Assembly (NCBI RefSeq): GCF_004296575.1
Contig: NZ_SAYT01000007.1
Location: 62,001-126,000, forward strand
From: Dyella amyloliquefaciens
Lineage (GTDB): Bacteria; Pseudomonadota; Gammaproteobacteria; Xanthomonadales; Rhodanobacteraceae
Direction of reading: 5' to 3'
Length of the DNA stretch: 64,000 nt
Within the stretch, counting starts at the first letter, position 1. Every line of letters starts with the position of its first letter. The notes beneath the pieces were generated by a model. It worked only from the letters and a program-made list of their open reading frames with translations, was not told the origin of the DNA and ran no database searches. The position numbers were made by a program, and so were the translations under genes. This document shows positions 37,067-44,478 of the stretch, piece after piece.

Positions 37067-37705
37067 ATGATGCGTCCACTCGCCATCTTCGGCGGCACCT
37101 TCGATCCGATCCACCTGGGTCACCTCAGTGTTGCCTGGGAGGCATCCGAGCTGCTCGACGCCGACGTGCGCCTGATGCCGGCGAGCGTACCGCCACATCG
37201 TCCTTCGCCGCTGGCGAATGCTCAGCAGCGCGTGGCGATGTTGCGCGCTGCGCTGCAGAAGCAATCGCGCCTGACCTTGGATACGCGCGAACTGGAGCGC
37301 AGTGGTCCGTCCTACACGATCGACACGCTGGCCGAGCTGCGCAAGGAAGAAGGCGATCGTTCACTGGTGCTTTTGTTGGGTGCCGACGCTTTCGCCGGGC
37401 TGCCTTCGTGGCACCGCTGGCGTGAACTGTTCGATGTCGCGCACATTGGCGTGCTCAGCCGCCCCGGTGTGGAGATCACATGGTCCGATGCGTTGCTGGC
37501 CGAAATCGGGCCGCGGCTGATCGAAGATGCGGCTGTATTGCGCGCATTGCCAGCGGGCAAGGTGATCGAGCTCTCCGTCACGCCGCTGGAAATTTCAGCG
37601 ACGCGCATCCGAGAGTTGCTGGCCGAAGGCCGTGACCCGCGATACCTGCTGCCGTGCGGGTTGTTCGACGATGCGGGCATTCTTGCGCCCTACCGCAAGG
37701 GCTGA
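37067..37705 (+). CDS. nadD: Nicotinate-nucleotide adenylyltransferase
   Basis: NadD, joining nicotinate mononucleotide and ATP to deamido-NAD in NAD synthesis. The nucleotidyl-transferase motif GGTFDPIHLGH (9-19) and the second motif SATRIRELL are both present; 212 residues is usual. Also visible is LGADAFAGLPSWHRW, typical of NadD. Two consecutive ATG codons open the gene. In many gammaproteobacteria rsfS follows directly; here rsfS is 6.3 kb away, behind a stress-response block. Confidence 0.95.
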   Translation: MMRPLAIFGGTFDPIHLGHLSVAWEASELLDADVRLMPASVPPHRPSPLANAQQRVAMLRAALQKQSRLTLDTRELERSGPSYTIDTLAELRKEEGDRSLVLLLGADAFAGLPSWHRWRELFDVAHIGVLSRPGVEITWSDALLAEIGPRLIEDAAVLRALPAGKVIELSVTPLEISATRIRELLAEGRDPRYLLPCGLFDDAGILAPYRKG

Positions 37706-37718
37706 TGCCCGCCACACC

Positions 37719-37799
37719 GTAGGAGCGCACCCAGTGCGCGACCGCAGAGTCACGGTTTTGCCGCTTCGTAGGCTTTTCGCGCACTGGGTGCGCTCCTAC
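37719..37799. repeat. GTAG-type palindromes, inverted pair (copies 5 and 6)
   Basis: Units at 37719-37741 (plus) and 37777-37799 (minus), inverted, with 35 bases between. Both carry GTAGGA and the hairpin GCGCAC / CCA / GTGCGC. The pair sits between the converging nadD and msrB stops and marks the left edge of the block that separates nadD from rsfS. Confidence 0.87.
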
Positions 37800-37813
37800 A
37801 AAAAGCCGGTTTG

Positions 37814-38434
37814 TCACGACGTTCGCGGTACGAACCTCAACGCCACCGAGTTCATGCAGTAACGCAACCCGGTCGGTGGCGGCCCATCATCGAAAACGTG
37901 CCCGATATGACTGTCGCAACCTGCGCAGCTCACGGCCGTGCGTTCCCAGCCAAAGCTGCTGTCCCGCTTTTCGATGACGTTCTTCCTGGCGATCGGCTGC
38001 CAGAAGCTTGGCCACCCCGTGCCGGAATCGAACTGCGTGGCGGCGTCGAACAATGCCGTGTCGCATGCCGGGCATCGATAAAGGCCGGGCACTGGCGGCT
38101 TCTCGTGCTGGCCGCTGAAGGCGCGTTCGGTGCCTTCGCGACGCATGACGTAGTACGCGTCATCGGACAAGCGCTGATGCCACTGCGCATCGTTGAGAAC
38201 CAGCTTGCGCACGTGGCAGGGGCCCAGGTGATGTCCATCGTCGGCGAAGCACTCGAGCATCAGGTCTTCGCCCTGTGCCACGGGAGTCGCGGCCATGGCA
38301 TCTCCCGACGCTGCCCCGCGGCGGAGGAAATCAGGCAGCAGCCATGCTCCCGTCACGGCGATGGCGCCGCCGGTGAGTGCCGCACGCAGGAAGCGGCGGC
38401 GTTCCAGCATCACGATGTCTTTGGTGCGGGACAT
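37814..38434 (-). CDS. msrB: Tat-exported peptide-methionine (R)-S-oxide reductase MsrB
   Basis: MsrB reduces the R form of methionine sulfoxide in proteins. The 206-residue product has a twin-arginine signal (LERRRFLRAALTGG, 10-23), so it should act in the periplasm. Zinc cysteines are Cys121, Cys124, Cys170 and Cys173; the catalytic Cys193 is in RYCMNS. The ATG at 38434 has GGAGG five bases upstream; a GTG 15 bases earlier is less apt. The start lies 28 bases after the dipZ stop in the same orientation, so DipZ is the likely electron donor. A SigF-type promoter precedes dipZ. Confidence 0.93.
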   Translation of the reverse strand: MSRTKDIVMLERRRFLRAALTGGAIAVTGAWLLPDFLRRGAASGDAMAATPVAQGEDLMLECFADDGHHLGPCHVRKLVLNDAQWHQRLSDDAYYVMRREGTERAFSGQHEKPPVPGLYRCPACDTALFDAATQFDSGTGWPSFWQPIARKNVIEKRDSSFGWERTAVSCAGCDSHIGHVFDDGPPPTGLRYCMNSVALRFVPRTS

Positions 38435-38462
38435 GGTGGCCTCCACCACGCGAAGACGCGTA

Positions 38463-40184
38463 TCAGCCGAACGTAAAGGCGTAAGCCTGCACGCCGGGAT
38501 CGAGGAAGGTGATTTCGAAGGTGCGCTCGCCCGTGCCGGCCGCCTGGCGCACCAGTTGGTACAGGCGTTGCGATGTCACCGTGCCGTTGCCCTCGGCATC
38601 GGTGTCCATGCCGTGATCGGCGGACGGCGCCTTGCCGTCGATGGTCACGCGGAAGCGCACCGGCTTGCCGTCGGACGAGGGGCCAAGCACCAGGTGCAGA
38701 TCGCGCCCGCGGAAGCGATAGACGATGCGTCCATTGGCTTGGTCCAGTCGAGCGCTTTCCTCTCGCACGGTCCAGTGGCCATCCAATGCCCATTGATTGG
38801 CCATCAATGTAGACGGCACGCGGTAGTTCCACGCATCGTCATGCGCGACCTGGCCACCCGCAAAATTCTCGGCGCGTGCATAACCGACGTAGGTTTCCGG
38901 CGAGCGCTGCGCGTCGCCTGAACTCGCCGCTTCCGCACCCTGTGCCCCGGGCTGCACGTAGCCGCCGGGCAGGTTCTTCTGGCCGGCTTCGGTAAGCAGC
39001 TGACGGATCACGTCCTCGCTCTGGTCGTACTCGCCCTCACCAAAATGGTGATGGCGGATATGCCCCTGGGCGTCGATGAAGTAGTGCGCTGGCCAGTATT
39101 CGTTGTTGAAGCCTTTCCAGATCGAGTACTCGTTATCGAGCGCCACGGGGTAATCGACGCCGAGATCCTTCACCGCCTTGATGACGTTCTGCGGCTCCTT
39201 CTCGAACGCGAACTCCGGTGCGTGCACGCCGATGACGACCAGGCCATGGTCCTTGTACTTGTCGGCCCAGCCGCGCACGTAGGGCAGCGAGCGGATGCAG
39301 TTGATGCAGGAGTAGGTCCAGAAATCGACCAACACCACCTTTCCGCGCAGCGACTGGGCGCTAAGTGGTGCGCTGTTGAGCCATTGCGTCGCGCCCGCCA
39401 GCGAAGGCAACTCGCCCTCGATCGGCAGCGGATCGCCCGCCTTCACCGCAGGCTGTGGTGCTGGTGCGGGGCGCACGGCATCGATCAGCTTCTGTTCGAT
39501 ACTGCTGGTGCTGGCGAGCGACACACGCGTCAGCAGGCCGGTGTCCATGCCCAGTGCAATCGCGGCCACGCCTGCAAGCACCAGTACACCGAGCATGCGG
39601 CGCACCCATTCGCCCGCGCCCAACGAGCGCTTCATCAGAGAGAACACGCGACCACCCACGACAAGTGCCAGCGCGAGAGAGGTGGCCGCGCCTGCCGCAT
39701 AGGTGAGCAGCAGCAAGGTGGTCTGCACGCTGGCGCCATTGAGCGCCGCGCCCGTGAGCAGCAGACCGAGGATGGGGCCGGCGCACGGTGCCCACAGGAG
39801 ACCGGTAGCCACACCCAGGCCCGCCGCCGACCACACGGAGTCGCCTTCGGTATCCGAGCGCTGGGTCAGCTTGTTGCCCAGTGCCACGAACGGCCGGCTG
39901 ATCCACTCGGCGAGATGGCTCGACAGCAGGGTGAGCCCCAGCACCGCGAGCACGATCATGGCGACGATGCGGCCATATTGATTGGCGCGGATGGCCCAGC
40001 CACCACCGATCGCCGCCAGCGTCGCCACGAGTGCGAAGGTGAGCGCCATGCCGAGCAGCATCGGCAGGCCATTGCGCATGAAAGGACGGTCGGCGCGCGC
40101 AAACACAAAGGGCAGCACCGGCAGGATGCACGGGCTGAGTATGGTCAGCACGCCGCCGAGGTAGGCCAGGATCAGCACGAGCAT
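38463..40184 (-). CDS. dipZ: DipZ-type thiol-disulfide transporter (CcdA plus thioredoxin-like domain)
   Basis: Membrane protein of 573 residues that carries reducing power from cytoplasmic thioredoxin to the periplasm. The N-terminal CcdA/DsbD-type domain (1-215) has its redox cysteines Cys19 (SPCILPVLPF) and Cys134 (WAPCAGPILG). The central periplasmic thioredoxin/TlpA-like domain (about 250-400) has the active site SCINC (Cys293, Cys296). A C-terminal beta domain (about 430-573) is typical of DipZ proteins. It is transcribed with msrB, diverges from sigF, and is preceded by a SigF-type promoter (40243-40218). Confidence 0.92.
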   Translation of the reverse strand: MLVLILAYLGGVLTILSPCILPVLPFVFARADRPFMRNGLPMLLGMALTFALVATLAAIGGGWAIRANQYGRIVAMIVLAVLGLTLLSSHLAEWISRPFVALGNKLTQRSDTEGDSVWSAAGLGVATGLLWAPCAGPILGLLLTGAALNGASVQTTLLLLTYAAGAATSLALALVVGGRVFSLMKRSLGAGEWVRRMLGVLVLAGVAAIALGMDTGLLTRVSLASTSSIEQKLIDAVRPAPAPQPAVKAGDPLPIEGELPSLAGATQWLNSAPLSAQSLRGKVVLVDFWTYSCINCIRSLPYVRGWADKYKDHGLVVIGVHAPEFAFEKEPQNVIKAVKDLGVDYPVALDNEYSIWKGFNNEYWPAHYFIDAQGHIRHHHFGEGEYDQSEDVIRQLLTEAGQKNLPGGYVQPGAQGAEAASSGDAQRSPETYVGYARAENFAGGQVAHDDAWNYRVPSTLMANQWALDGHWTVREESARLDQANGRIVYRFRGRDLHLVLGPSSDGKPVRFRVTIDGKAPSADHGMDTDAEGNGTVTSQRLYQLVRQAAGTGERTFEITFLDPGVQAYAFTFG

Positions 40185-40217
40185 GTGGGCAGCATCCTTC
40201 AGAGAGTCTTATACGTA

Positions 40218-40243
40218 TTCGCCGGGTGTGGCCTTCCGGTTAC
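40218..40243 (-). promoter_or_regulatory. SigF-type promoter of dipZ-msrB
   Basis: On the minus strand GTAACC at 40243-40238, 16 bases, then CGAA at 40221-40218. Predicted transcription start about 27 bases before the dipZ ATG. It matches the GTAACC-N16-CGAA consensus known for Caulobacter SigF, and the same pattern precedes sigF and the gene at 41833. Confidence 0.78.
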
Positions 40244-40382
40244 CGCGATTCTTCTCGGGGCAGGAAGGGGCGGCGACCTGCTCGAAGCATCCTCCTGGCC
40301 GACGCCGCTGTCATTCCCGTGCGGGGCGAAGAGCCTGCCAGGCACGTGACCTGGATCCGGGCAAAGCCGGCATCTGCGCGAA

Positions 40383-40408
40383 GTAACGCGGCCCGCCGCG
40401 ACGTCGAA
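40383..40408 (+). promoter_or_regulatory. SigF-type promoter of sigF-nrsF (autoregulatory)
   Basis: GTAACG at 40383-40388, 16 bases, CGAA at 40405-40408, 28 bases before the sigF ATG. It differs from the dipZ site only at the last base of the -35 element. Self-activation of the sigma operon is the usual arrangement for this group. Confidence 0.75.
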
Positions 40409-40436
40409 TAAACAGAAGGCCCACTGACACCACTCC

Positions 40437-41096
40437 ATGACCCCTGCCTTGACCGCCACCCGTCCGATGGTTCTAGATAGCGTCCTTCCCCCATGGGCCA
40501 GGGCCGACTTTGCCGTGAGTGACGCCGCCGACAGCGCCATCGATTCGCCGGAACGGCGGCGGGCGGCATGGATGGCGGCGGCGCAAGCCGGTGACCGGCA
40601 GGCCTATGAGCGTGTGCTGGCCGACTCGGTGCCCCTGATTCGCGCCGCGGCCCGGCGCCAGGGTGTGGACGTGGACCTGCAGGACGATGTGGTGCAGGAG
40701 ACCCTGCTTACCGTGCATCGCGTGCGCCACACCTACGATCCGGGCCGCTCGTACGATGCGTGGCTGTCCGCCATCGCTGCGCGGCGTGCCATCGATGCAT
40801 TGCGCAGCCAGGGACGACGCGGGCATCGTGAGCTGCACGACGAGCGTGCCTACGACATGCATCCCGACGAGCACGACGCCACGGCGGCCACCGAGCGCGA
40901 GCAGGAAGCACATCGCCTGCACGAAGCCATTGCCTCGTTGCCACCGGGGCAGCGCGAAGCCGTCGAGCAGCTTGGTCTCAAGGAGCGCTCGCTGGCCGAG
41001 GCATCCGCACACACCGGTCGCCAGACGGGTGCGCTGAAAGTAAATCTGCACCGCGCGATGAAGGCGCTGCGTGCCCGTTTCCATGGAGAACCCTGA
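40437..41096 (+). CDS. sigF: ECF sigma factor of the SigF/NrsF type
   Basis: Extracytoplasmic-function sigma factor of 219 residues. Region 2 is around AAQAGDRQAYERVLADSV to DLQDDVVQETLLTVHRVRHTY, and region 4 is at LPPGQREAVEQLGLKERSLAEASAHTG. The N-terminal 35 residues are an extra extension; an internal ATG at 40467 is possible. The next gene, six bases downstream, is a DUF1109/NrsF anti-sigma, which places the factor in the ECF group of Caulobacter SigF. That factor responds to chromate, cadmium or oxidant stress, and the Azospira homolog responds to reactive chlorine. Matching promoters lie in front of this gene, dipZ-msrB and the gene at 41833. Confidence 0.88.
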   Translation: MTPALTATRPMVLDSVLPPWARADFAVSDAADSAIDSPERRRAAWMAAAQAGDRQAYERVLADSVPLIRAAARRQGVDVDLQDDVVQETLLTVHRVRHTYDPGRSYDAWLSAIAARRAIDALRSQGRRGHRELHDERAYDMHPDEHDATAATEREQEAHRLHEAIASLPPGQREAVEQLGLKERSLAEASAHTGRQTGALKVNLHRAMKALRARFHGEP

Positions 41097-41101
41097 GCAT
41101 C

Positions 41102-41761
41102 ATGTCCGAGTCGCGACTCCCCGAGTCACTGATCCAGTCGCTGGGCGTGCAGCTGACCCCGGTGCGGCGCCTGCCGCCGCCCTGGCTGCGCACGGTCAGC
41201 TGGCTGTTGGTGGTGGCGGTGATCGCACTGGGGTTGCTGTGGCACTACGGCGCCGAGCACATGATCCGCCGCTGGATCGCCGAGCCGGATATCGCCGTGG
41301 CGGGCGTCGGCGCAATCATCACCGCTGTATCCGCCGCCTGGGTGGCGTTCACGCTCGGCGTACCCGGGCGCTCCGCCTGGTGGGCGTGGCTGCCGGTGCC
41401 CGGTCTGCTGCTATGGGTAGGAGCCAGTGGATTGGGTTGTCTGCGTGGTGTCGTCATCCCGGGAGCGCAGGTGGCCACCGCGCATCAGTCCGGCGACTGT
41501 CTGGTGTTCATCATCAGCATCTCGATACCGTTGTCAGCGTTGCTGGTATGGCTGTTGCGTCGCGCTTGCCCGCTGCGCCCCGTGTTGACGGCGATCATGA
41601 TCGGCCTTGCCAGTGCGGCGGCTTCTGCTGCGCTGCTGGAGATCTGCCACGGCTTCGCCGTCGCCGTCACTGACCTGATCACGCACGCGATCGCCGTGGG
41701 GATTGTGGTGTTGGCCAATGCGCTGATGGGCGGCCGCCTGCTGCAGCCTGCATTGAAGTAA
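41102..41761 (+). CDS. nrsF: NrsF/DUF1109 family membrane anti-sigma factor
   Basis: Inner-membrane protein of 219 residues with about six membrane helices and a short cytoplasmic N-terminus (MSESRLPESLIQSLGVQLTPVRRLPPPWLRT). This is the layout of NrsF, the negative regulator of SigF. Helix pairs begin near residues 32, 60, 90, 135, 155 and 190. Conserved cysteines in helices are thought to sense metals or oxidants in Caulobacter NrsF; Cys residues here are in LGCLRGV, GDCLVF, RRACPL and LEICHGF. The stop codon overlaps the next SigF-type promoter. Confidence 0.87.
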   Translation: MSESRLPESLIQSLGVQLTPVRRLPPPWLRTVSWLLVVAVIALGLLWHYGAEHMIRRWIAEPDIAVAGVGAIITAVSAAWVAFTLGVPGRSAWWAWLPVPGLLLWVGASGLGCLRGVVIPGAQVATAHQSGDCLVFIISISIPLSALLVWLLRRACPLRPVLTAIMIGLASAAASAALLEICHGFAVAVTDLITHAIAVGIVVLANALMGGRLLQPALK

Positions 41762-41783
41762 CTCTCCTCTTCGTCGCAACGAA
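41758..41783 (+). promoter_or_regulatory. SigF-type promoter of the Met/Lys-repeat protein gene
   Basis: GTAACT at 41758-41763 (overlapping the nrsF stop), 16 bases, CGAA at 41780-41783; the gene starts 49 bases downstream with AGGAG in between. It is the third site in this block with the pattern GTAACN, 16 bases, CGAA. Confidence 0.72.
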
Positions 41784-41832
41784 GGAAGACATGCGGCATG
41801 TACCGCATCGTCCATCTTTCAGGAGAGTTCCC

Positions 41833-42108
41833 ATGAAGACTGTCATTTCGCTGGTTCTTGCAGCGTCGTTTGCCTGCGCGTCCGTCGCCTTCGCACAGGA
41901 TGCGATGCAGCCGGCGAGCGCCGGTTCCGCCATGAAGCAGGACGCGATGAAGAGCAGCGACACGATGATGAAGAAAGATGCTTCAGGCATGAAACACGAC
42001 AGCATGAAGAAGCATGACGCGAAGAAGGGTGATGCGATGCAGCACGGAGACGCGATGAAAAAGGATGCCGGCAGCACCGATGGCGGTGCCATGTCCGGTG
42101 GTCAGTGA
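41833..42108 (+). CDS. Exported pentapeptide MXKDX-type repeat protein, Met-rich
   Basis: Small secreted protein (91 residues) with a signal peptide cut at about AFA-QD (21/22). The mature part, about 70 residues, is a low-complexity run of DAMK/DAMQ/DSMKK units with ten methionines, many lysines and aspartates, some histidines and no cysteine. It matches the family annotated as pentapeptide MXKDX repeat proteins. Upstream sit AGGAG and a SigF-type promoter, so it is a likely SigF target. By analogy with the Met-rich MrpX peptide of Azospira, it could be an oxidant or metal sink whose methionine sulfoxides are repaired by the neighbouring MsrB. Metal binding is an alternative. Confidence 0.8.
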   Translation: MKTVISLVLAASFACASVAFAQDAMQPASAGSAMKQDAMKSSDTMMKKDASGMKHDSMKKHDAKKGDAMQHGDAMKKDAGSTDGGAMSGGQ

Positions 42109-42481
42109 TACGGGCCGTATGCCGCAAGAAAACGCGATTTCGCGGACGGCGTGAGCACCGCAGCAAACCGTCCTGAGTGCTTGTGGCCTGTCGATATTGA
42201 CGCTGAACAGAGATGTCGACAGGTCGCATTTCCGTGTCGTGCATGGGTATACCCTAAGCCCGTTCCGGGCGTATGCGACACGGGGGCGAGCCCGGTGGAC
42301 ATGGTTTCACGAACCAGGGACGGGGCGTTCGCATCGGGCAGGACCGCTGATGTGGCGTGGCCGGGATCGACGCAAGCCGGTGCCGGATCGTCGGAGTCGC
42401 TAGGGAAGAGCGACACCGGCAGTTCCATGGAAGTGCGGCGCGGCCGCACGGTTACTTCACCGCTCTCGGAGATACGTACCC
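42109..42481. other. 373-base gap with no recognisable gene
   Basis: Between the two repeat-protein genes. No reading frame here has a supported start or family resemblance. It contains the palindrome GGGTATACCC (42245-42254) and small GC-rich dyads, but neither the SigF pattern in the right orientation nor a clear sigma-70 promoter for the gene at 42482. Confidence 0.7.
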
Positions 42482-42763
42482 ATGAAAGTTTCCCGTTACG
42501 CCATCCTCGCCCTTGCCACTGCCGTCGCCCTCGGATTCGCCGTGTCGCCAGTCATGGCTCAGCAGAGCACGCCGACGCAGTCCGCACAGGACGCCAGCAA
42601 GGACGCGATGAAATCCAGCTCGGATGCCATGAAGTCCGGCTCGGACGACATGAAGTCCGCCAATGATTCGATGAAGAGCGACACCAAGAGCAGCTCGCAT
42701 CACAACAAGAAGCAGCACAAGAAGGGCAGCGAGCCTGCTTCTTCGTCGACCGCCGGTCACTGA
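42482..42763 (+). CDS. Second exported Lys/Met/Ser repeat protein
   Basis: Paralog-like small secreted protein (93 residues) with a signal peptide cut near VMA-QQ (26/27). The mature part has KDAMKSSSDAMKSGSDDMK units with four methionines, then a Lys/His/Ser-rich tail (SSSHHNKKQHKKGS). It is poorer in Met and richer in Ser and His than the upstream protein, so metal binding may matter more here. No SigF-type promoter is seen just upstream. A strong terminator follows. Confidence 0.78.
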   Translation: MKVSRYAILALATAVALGFAVSPVMAQQSTPTQSAQDASKDAMKSSSDAMKSGSDDMKSANDSMKSDTKSSSHHNKKQHKKGSEPASSSTAGH

Positions 42764-42783
42764 TACCACGCCTGACGGGCAAG

Positions 42784-42816
42784 CAAGGCTCCCCATGTGG
42801 GAGCCTTGTCTTTTTT
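42784..42816 (+). terminator. Rho-independent terminator
   Basis: Perfect 10-base stem CAAGGCTCCC / GGGAGCCTTG with a five-base loop, followed by TCTTTTTT. It closes the sigF-side transcription unit after the second repeat-protein gene. Confidence 0.93.
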
Positions 42817-42857
42817 GCGTGGTGTAATAGCCATGATCACGTGGCGGAGCACTCACC

Positions 42858-43925
42858 ATGGCAAGCCGTTTTCTGGAACGCCTGGGTATCGCCCAGCCTC
42901 TTGTTCTGGCTCCCATGTCCGGAGCATCCACGCCGGCGCTGGTGGCGGCGGTATCCAACGGCGGTGGGTTGGGATCCCACGGTGTGGGCTATCTCGAACC
43001 GCAGGCGATCCTCGATGAGGCGGCGAAGATCCGCGCGCTTACCGATCGCCCCTTCGCGCTGAATCTGTTTGTCTTGCCCGATGGTGTCCACGAAGACGAA
43101 GCCGCCATCGACCATGCTCGTGCCGCGCTCGATGCGCTGATGGAGCACGAGGGCCTGGCCGTGCGTACGACGCGGCCGGAACGCTGGGCGCCGCGCTTCT
43201 CCGACCAGTTCGCCGCGTTGTGCGAGGCGCGTCCGCCCGTGGCCAGCTTCACCTTCAACCTGCTGACGCCCCGCCAGATCGAAGAGCTCCAGCGCCGCGA
43301 CATCATCGTGATCGGCAGCGCGACTTCATTGGCCGAGGTACGGGCCTGGGCCGCACTGGGCGTGGATGCCATCAGCCTGCAAGGCGCCGAGGCTGGCGGC
43401 CACCGCGGCACCTTCCTGCATGCCCCGGAGGAGGCCGTGATCGGGCTGTTCGCCCTGATCCGGCTGGCGGCCCGCGCGGTGAACGTGCCGCTGATCGCGG
43501 GCGGCGGGATCATGGACGGGCGGGGCATGCTGGCTGCGGAAATGCTGGGGGCGGCGGTCAGCCAGCTCGGCACGGCGTTCCTGGGCTGTCCGGAATCGGC
43601 GGCGGCCGCGGCCTGGAAGCACGATCTGCCGGGAACGGACGACACCCGGGTCACCACGATACGCAGCTTCTCCGGGCGCGCGGCCCGCGGGCGGCGCAAC
43701 ACCTACGTAGACGCGATGGAAGCCCAGGCGGGACATTTTCCGGCCTATCCGGTGATGAACGCGCTGACCTCGCCGCTGCGCAAAGCCGCAGCAGCAGCGG
43801 GGCGGGGTGACCTAGTTTCGGAATGGTGCGGGCAGGCTGCGAGCCTGTCACGAGCCATGCCGGCGACGGATTTGGTCGCGATCTTGCTTGAGGAATATGC
43901 CCAGGCCCGGGCAAATCTCGCTTGA
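42858..43925 (+). CDS. Nitronate monooxygenase (2-nitropropane dioxygenase family)
   Basis: FMN-dependent enzyme of the nitronate monooxygenase family, 355 residues, oxidising toxic alkyl nitronates such as propionate-3-nitronate. Motifs: LAPMSGAS (17-24) for FMN contact, the catalytic His182 in QGAEAGGHRG, and LIAGGGIMDGRG for phosphate binding. The ATG has CGGAG ten bases upstream. It lies between the terminator of the SigF block and rsfS; its stop runs into the rsfS promoter region. Some family members are enoyl reductases, so the substrate is not certain. Confidence 0.88.
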   Translation: MASRFLERLGIAQPLVLAPMSGASTPALVAAVSNGGGLGSHGVGYLEPQAILDEAAKIRALTDRPFALNLFVLPDGVHEDEAAIDHARAALDALMEHEGLAVRTTRPERWAPRFSDQFAALCEARPPVASFTFNLLTPRQIEELQRRDIIVIGSATSLAEVRAWAALGVDAISLQGAEAGGHRGTFLHAPEEAVIGLFALIRLAARAVNVPLIAGGGIMDGRGMLAAEMLGAAVSQLGTAFLGCPESAAAAAWKHDLPGTDDTRVTTIRSFSGRAARGRRNTYVDAMEAQAGHFPAYPVMNALTSPLRKAAAAAGRGDLVSEWCGQAASLSRAMPATDLVAILLEEYAQARANLA

Positions 43926-44000
43926 CGTGGACTTCAGGGTGGGGCGGTATACTGGCGCCGCGCTATCCCGCGCATCGATCATGCATCGAGGCAACCGCAC

Positions 44001-44393
44001 TTGAGTCAGACGTCCCCTCGCAGCACCAAATCCGCCACCACGGCGGTCATTCGCCAGCAAGTCCTCGACGCGCTGGACGAACTGAAGGCCAAGGACATTC
44101 GTGAGATCGACGTCCGCGGCAAAACCTCCATCGCCGATCTGCTGGTCATTGCCTCCGGCACCTCCGCGCGCCATGTGAAATCCATCGCCGACGAAGTCGT
44201 CAAGTTCGCCAAGAAGGCGGGCGTGATGCCGCTCGGCGTGGAAGGCGAGCAGGAAGCCGAATGGGTACTGGTGGACCTGGGAGACGTGATCGTCCACGTC
44301 ATGCTCCCGCGCATCCGCGAGTTCTATGGCCTGGAGAGGCTGTGGACCGTGGGTGACCGCGAAGTCGACGCCGAAGTCGCCAGCGTGGGTTGA
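44001..44393 (+). CDS. rsfS: Ribosomal silencing factor RsfS
   Basis: RsfS (RsfA/YbeB) binds uL14 on the 50S subunit and blocks subunit joining in slow growth. The product has about 130 residues, with the block KAKDIREIDVRGKTSIADLLVIASGTSARHV split over residues 29-59 and the C-terminal WVLVDLGDVIVHVML and REFYGLERLW motifs. The best start is TTG at 44001 with GAGG upstream; no in-frame ATG lies before the conserved region. A TATACT box at 43948 could be its -10 element, with TTGACG 20 bases before it. It is separated from nadD, its usual neighbour. Confidence 0.94.
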   Translation: MSQTSPRSTKSATTAVIRQQVLDALDELKAKDIREIDVRGKTSIADLLVIASGTSARHVKSIADEVVKFAKKAGVMPLGVEGEQEAEWVLVDLGDVIVHVMLPRIREFYGLERLWTVGDREVDAEVASVG

Positions 44394-44478
44394 TGTCCCA
44401 CGCTCAGGCGGTCATCGCCGCGCGCCTCCCAACGCGCGTGGCAGTTCTTTTTGTTTCCCTGCTTTTCGGTGAATACGC

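Noticed and set aside
42440-42475. GTAACC on the minus strand before the second repeat gene
   Set aside because: Wrong orientation for the gene, and CTTC rather than CGAA at the 16-base distance.
42151-42666. 171-residue frame crossing the gap and the second repeat-protein gene
   Set aside because: Its 3' half is an out-of-frame reading of the repeat gene, and its 5' half has no start signal or relatives that I recognise.
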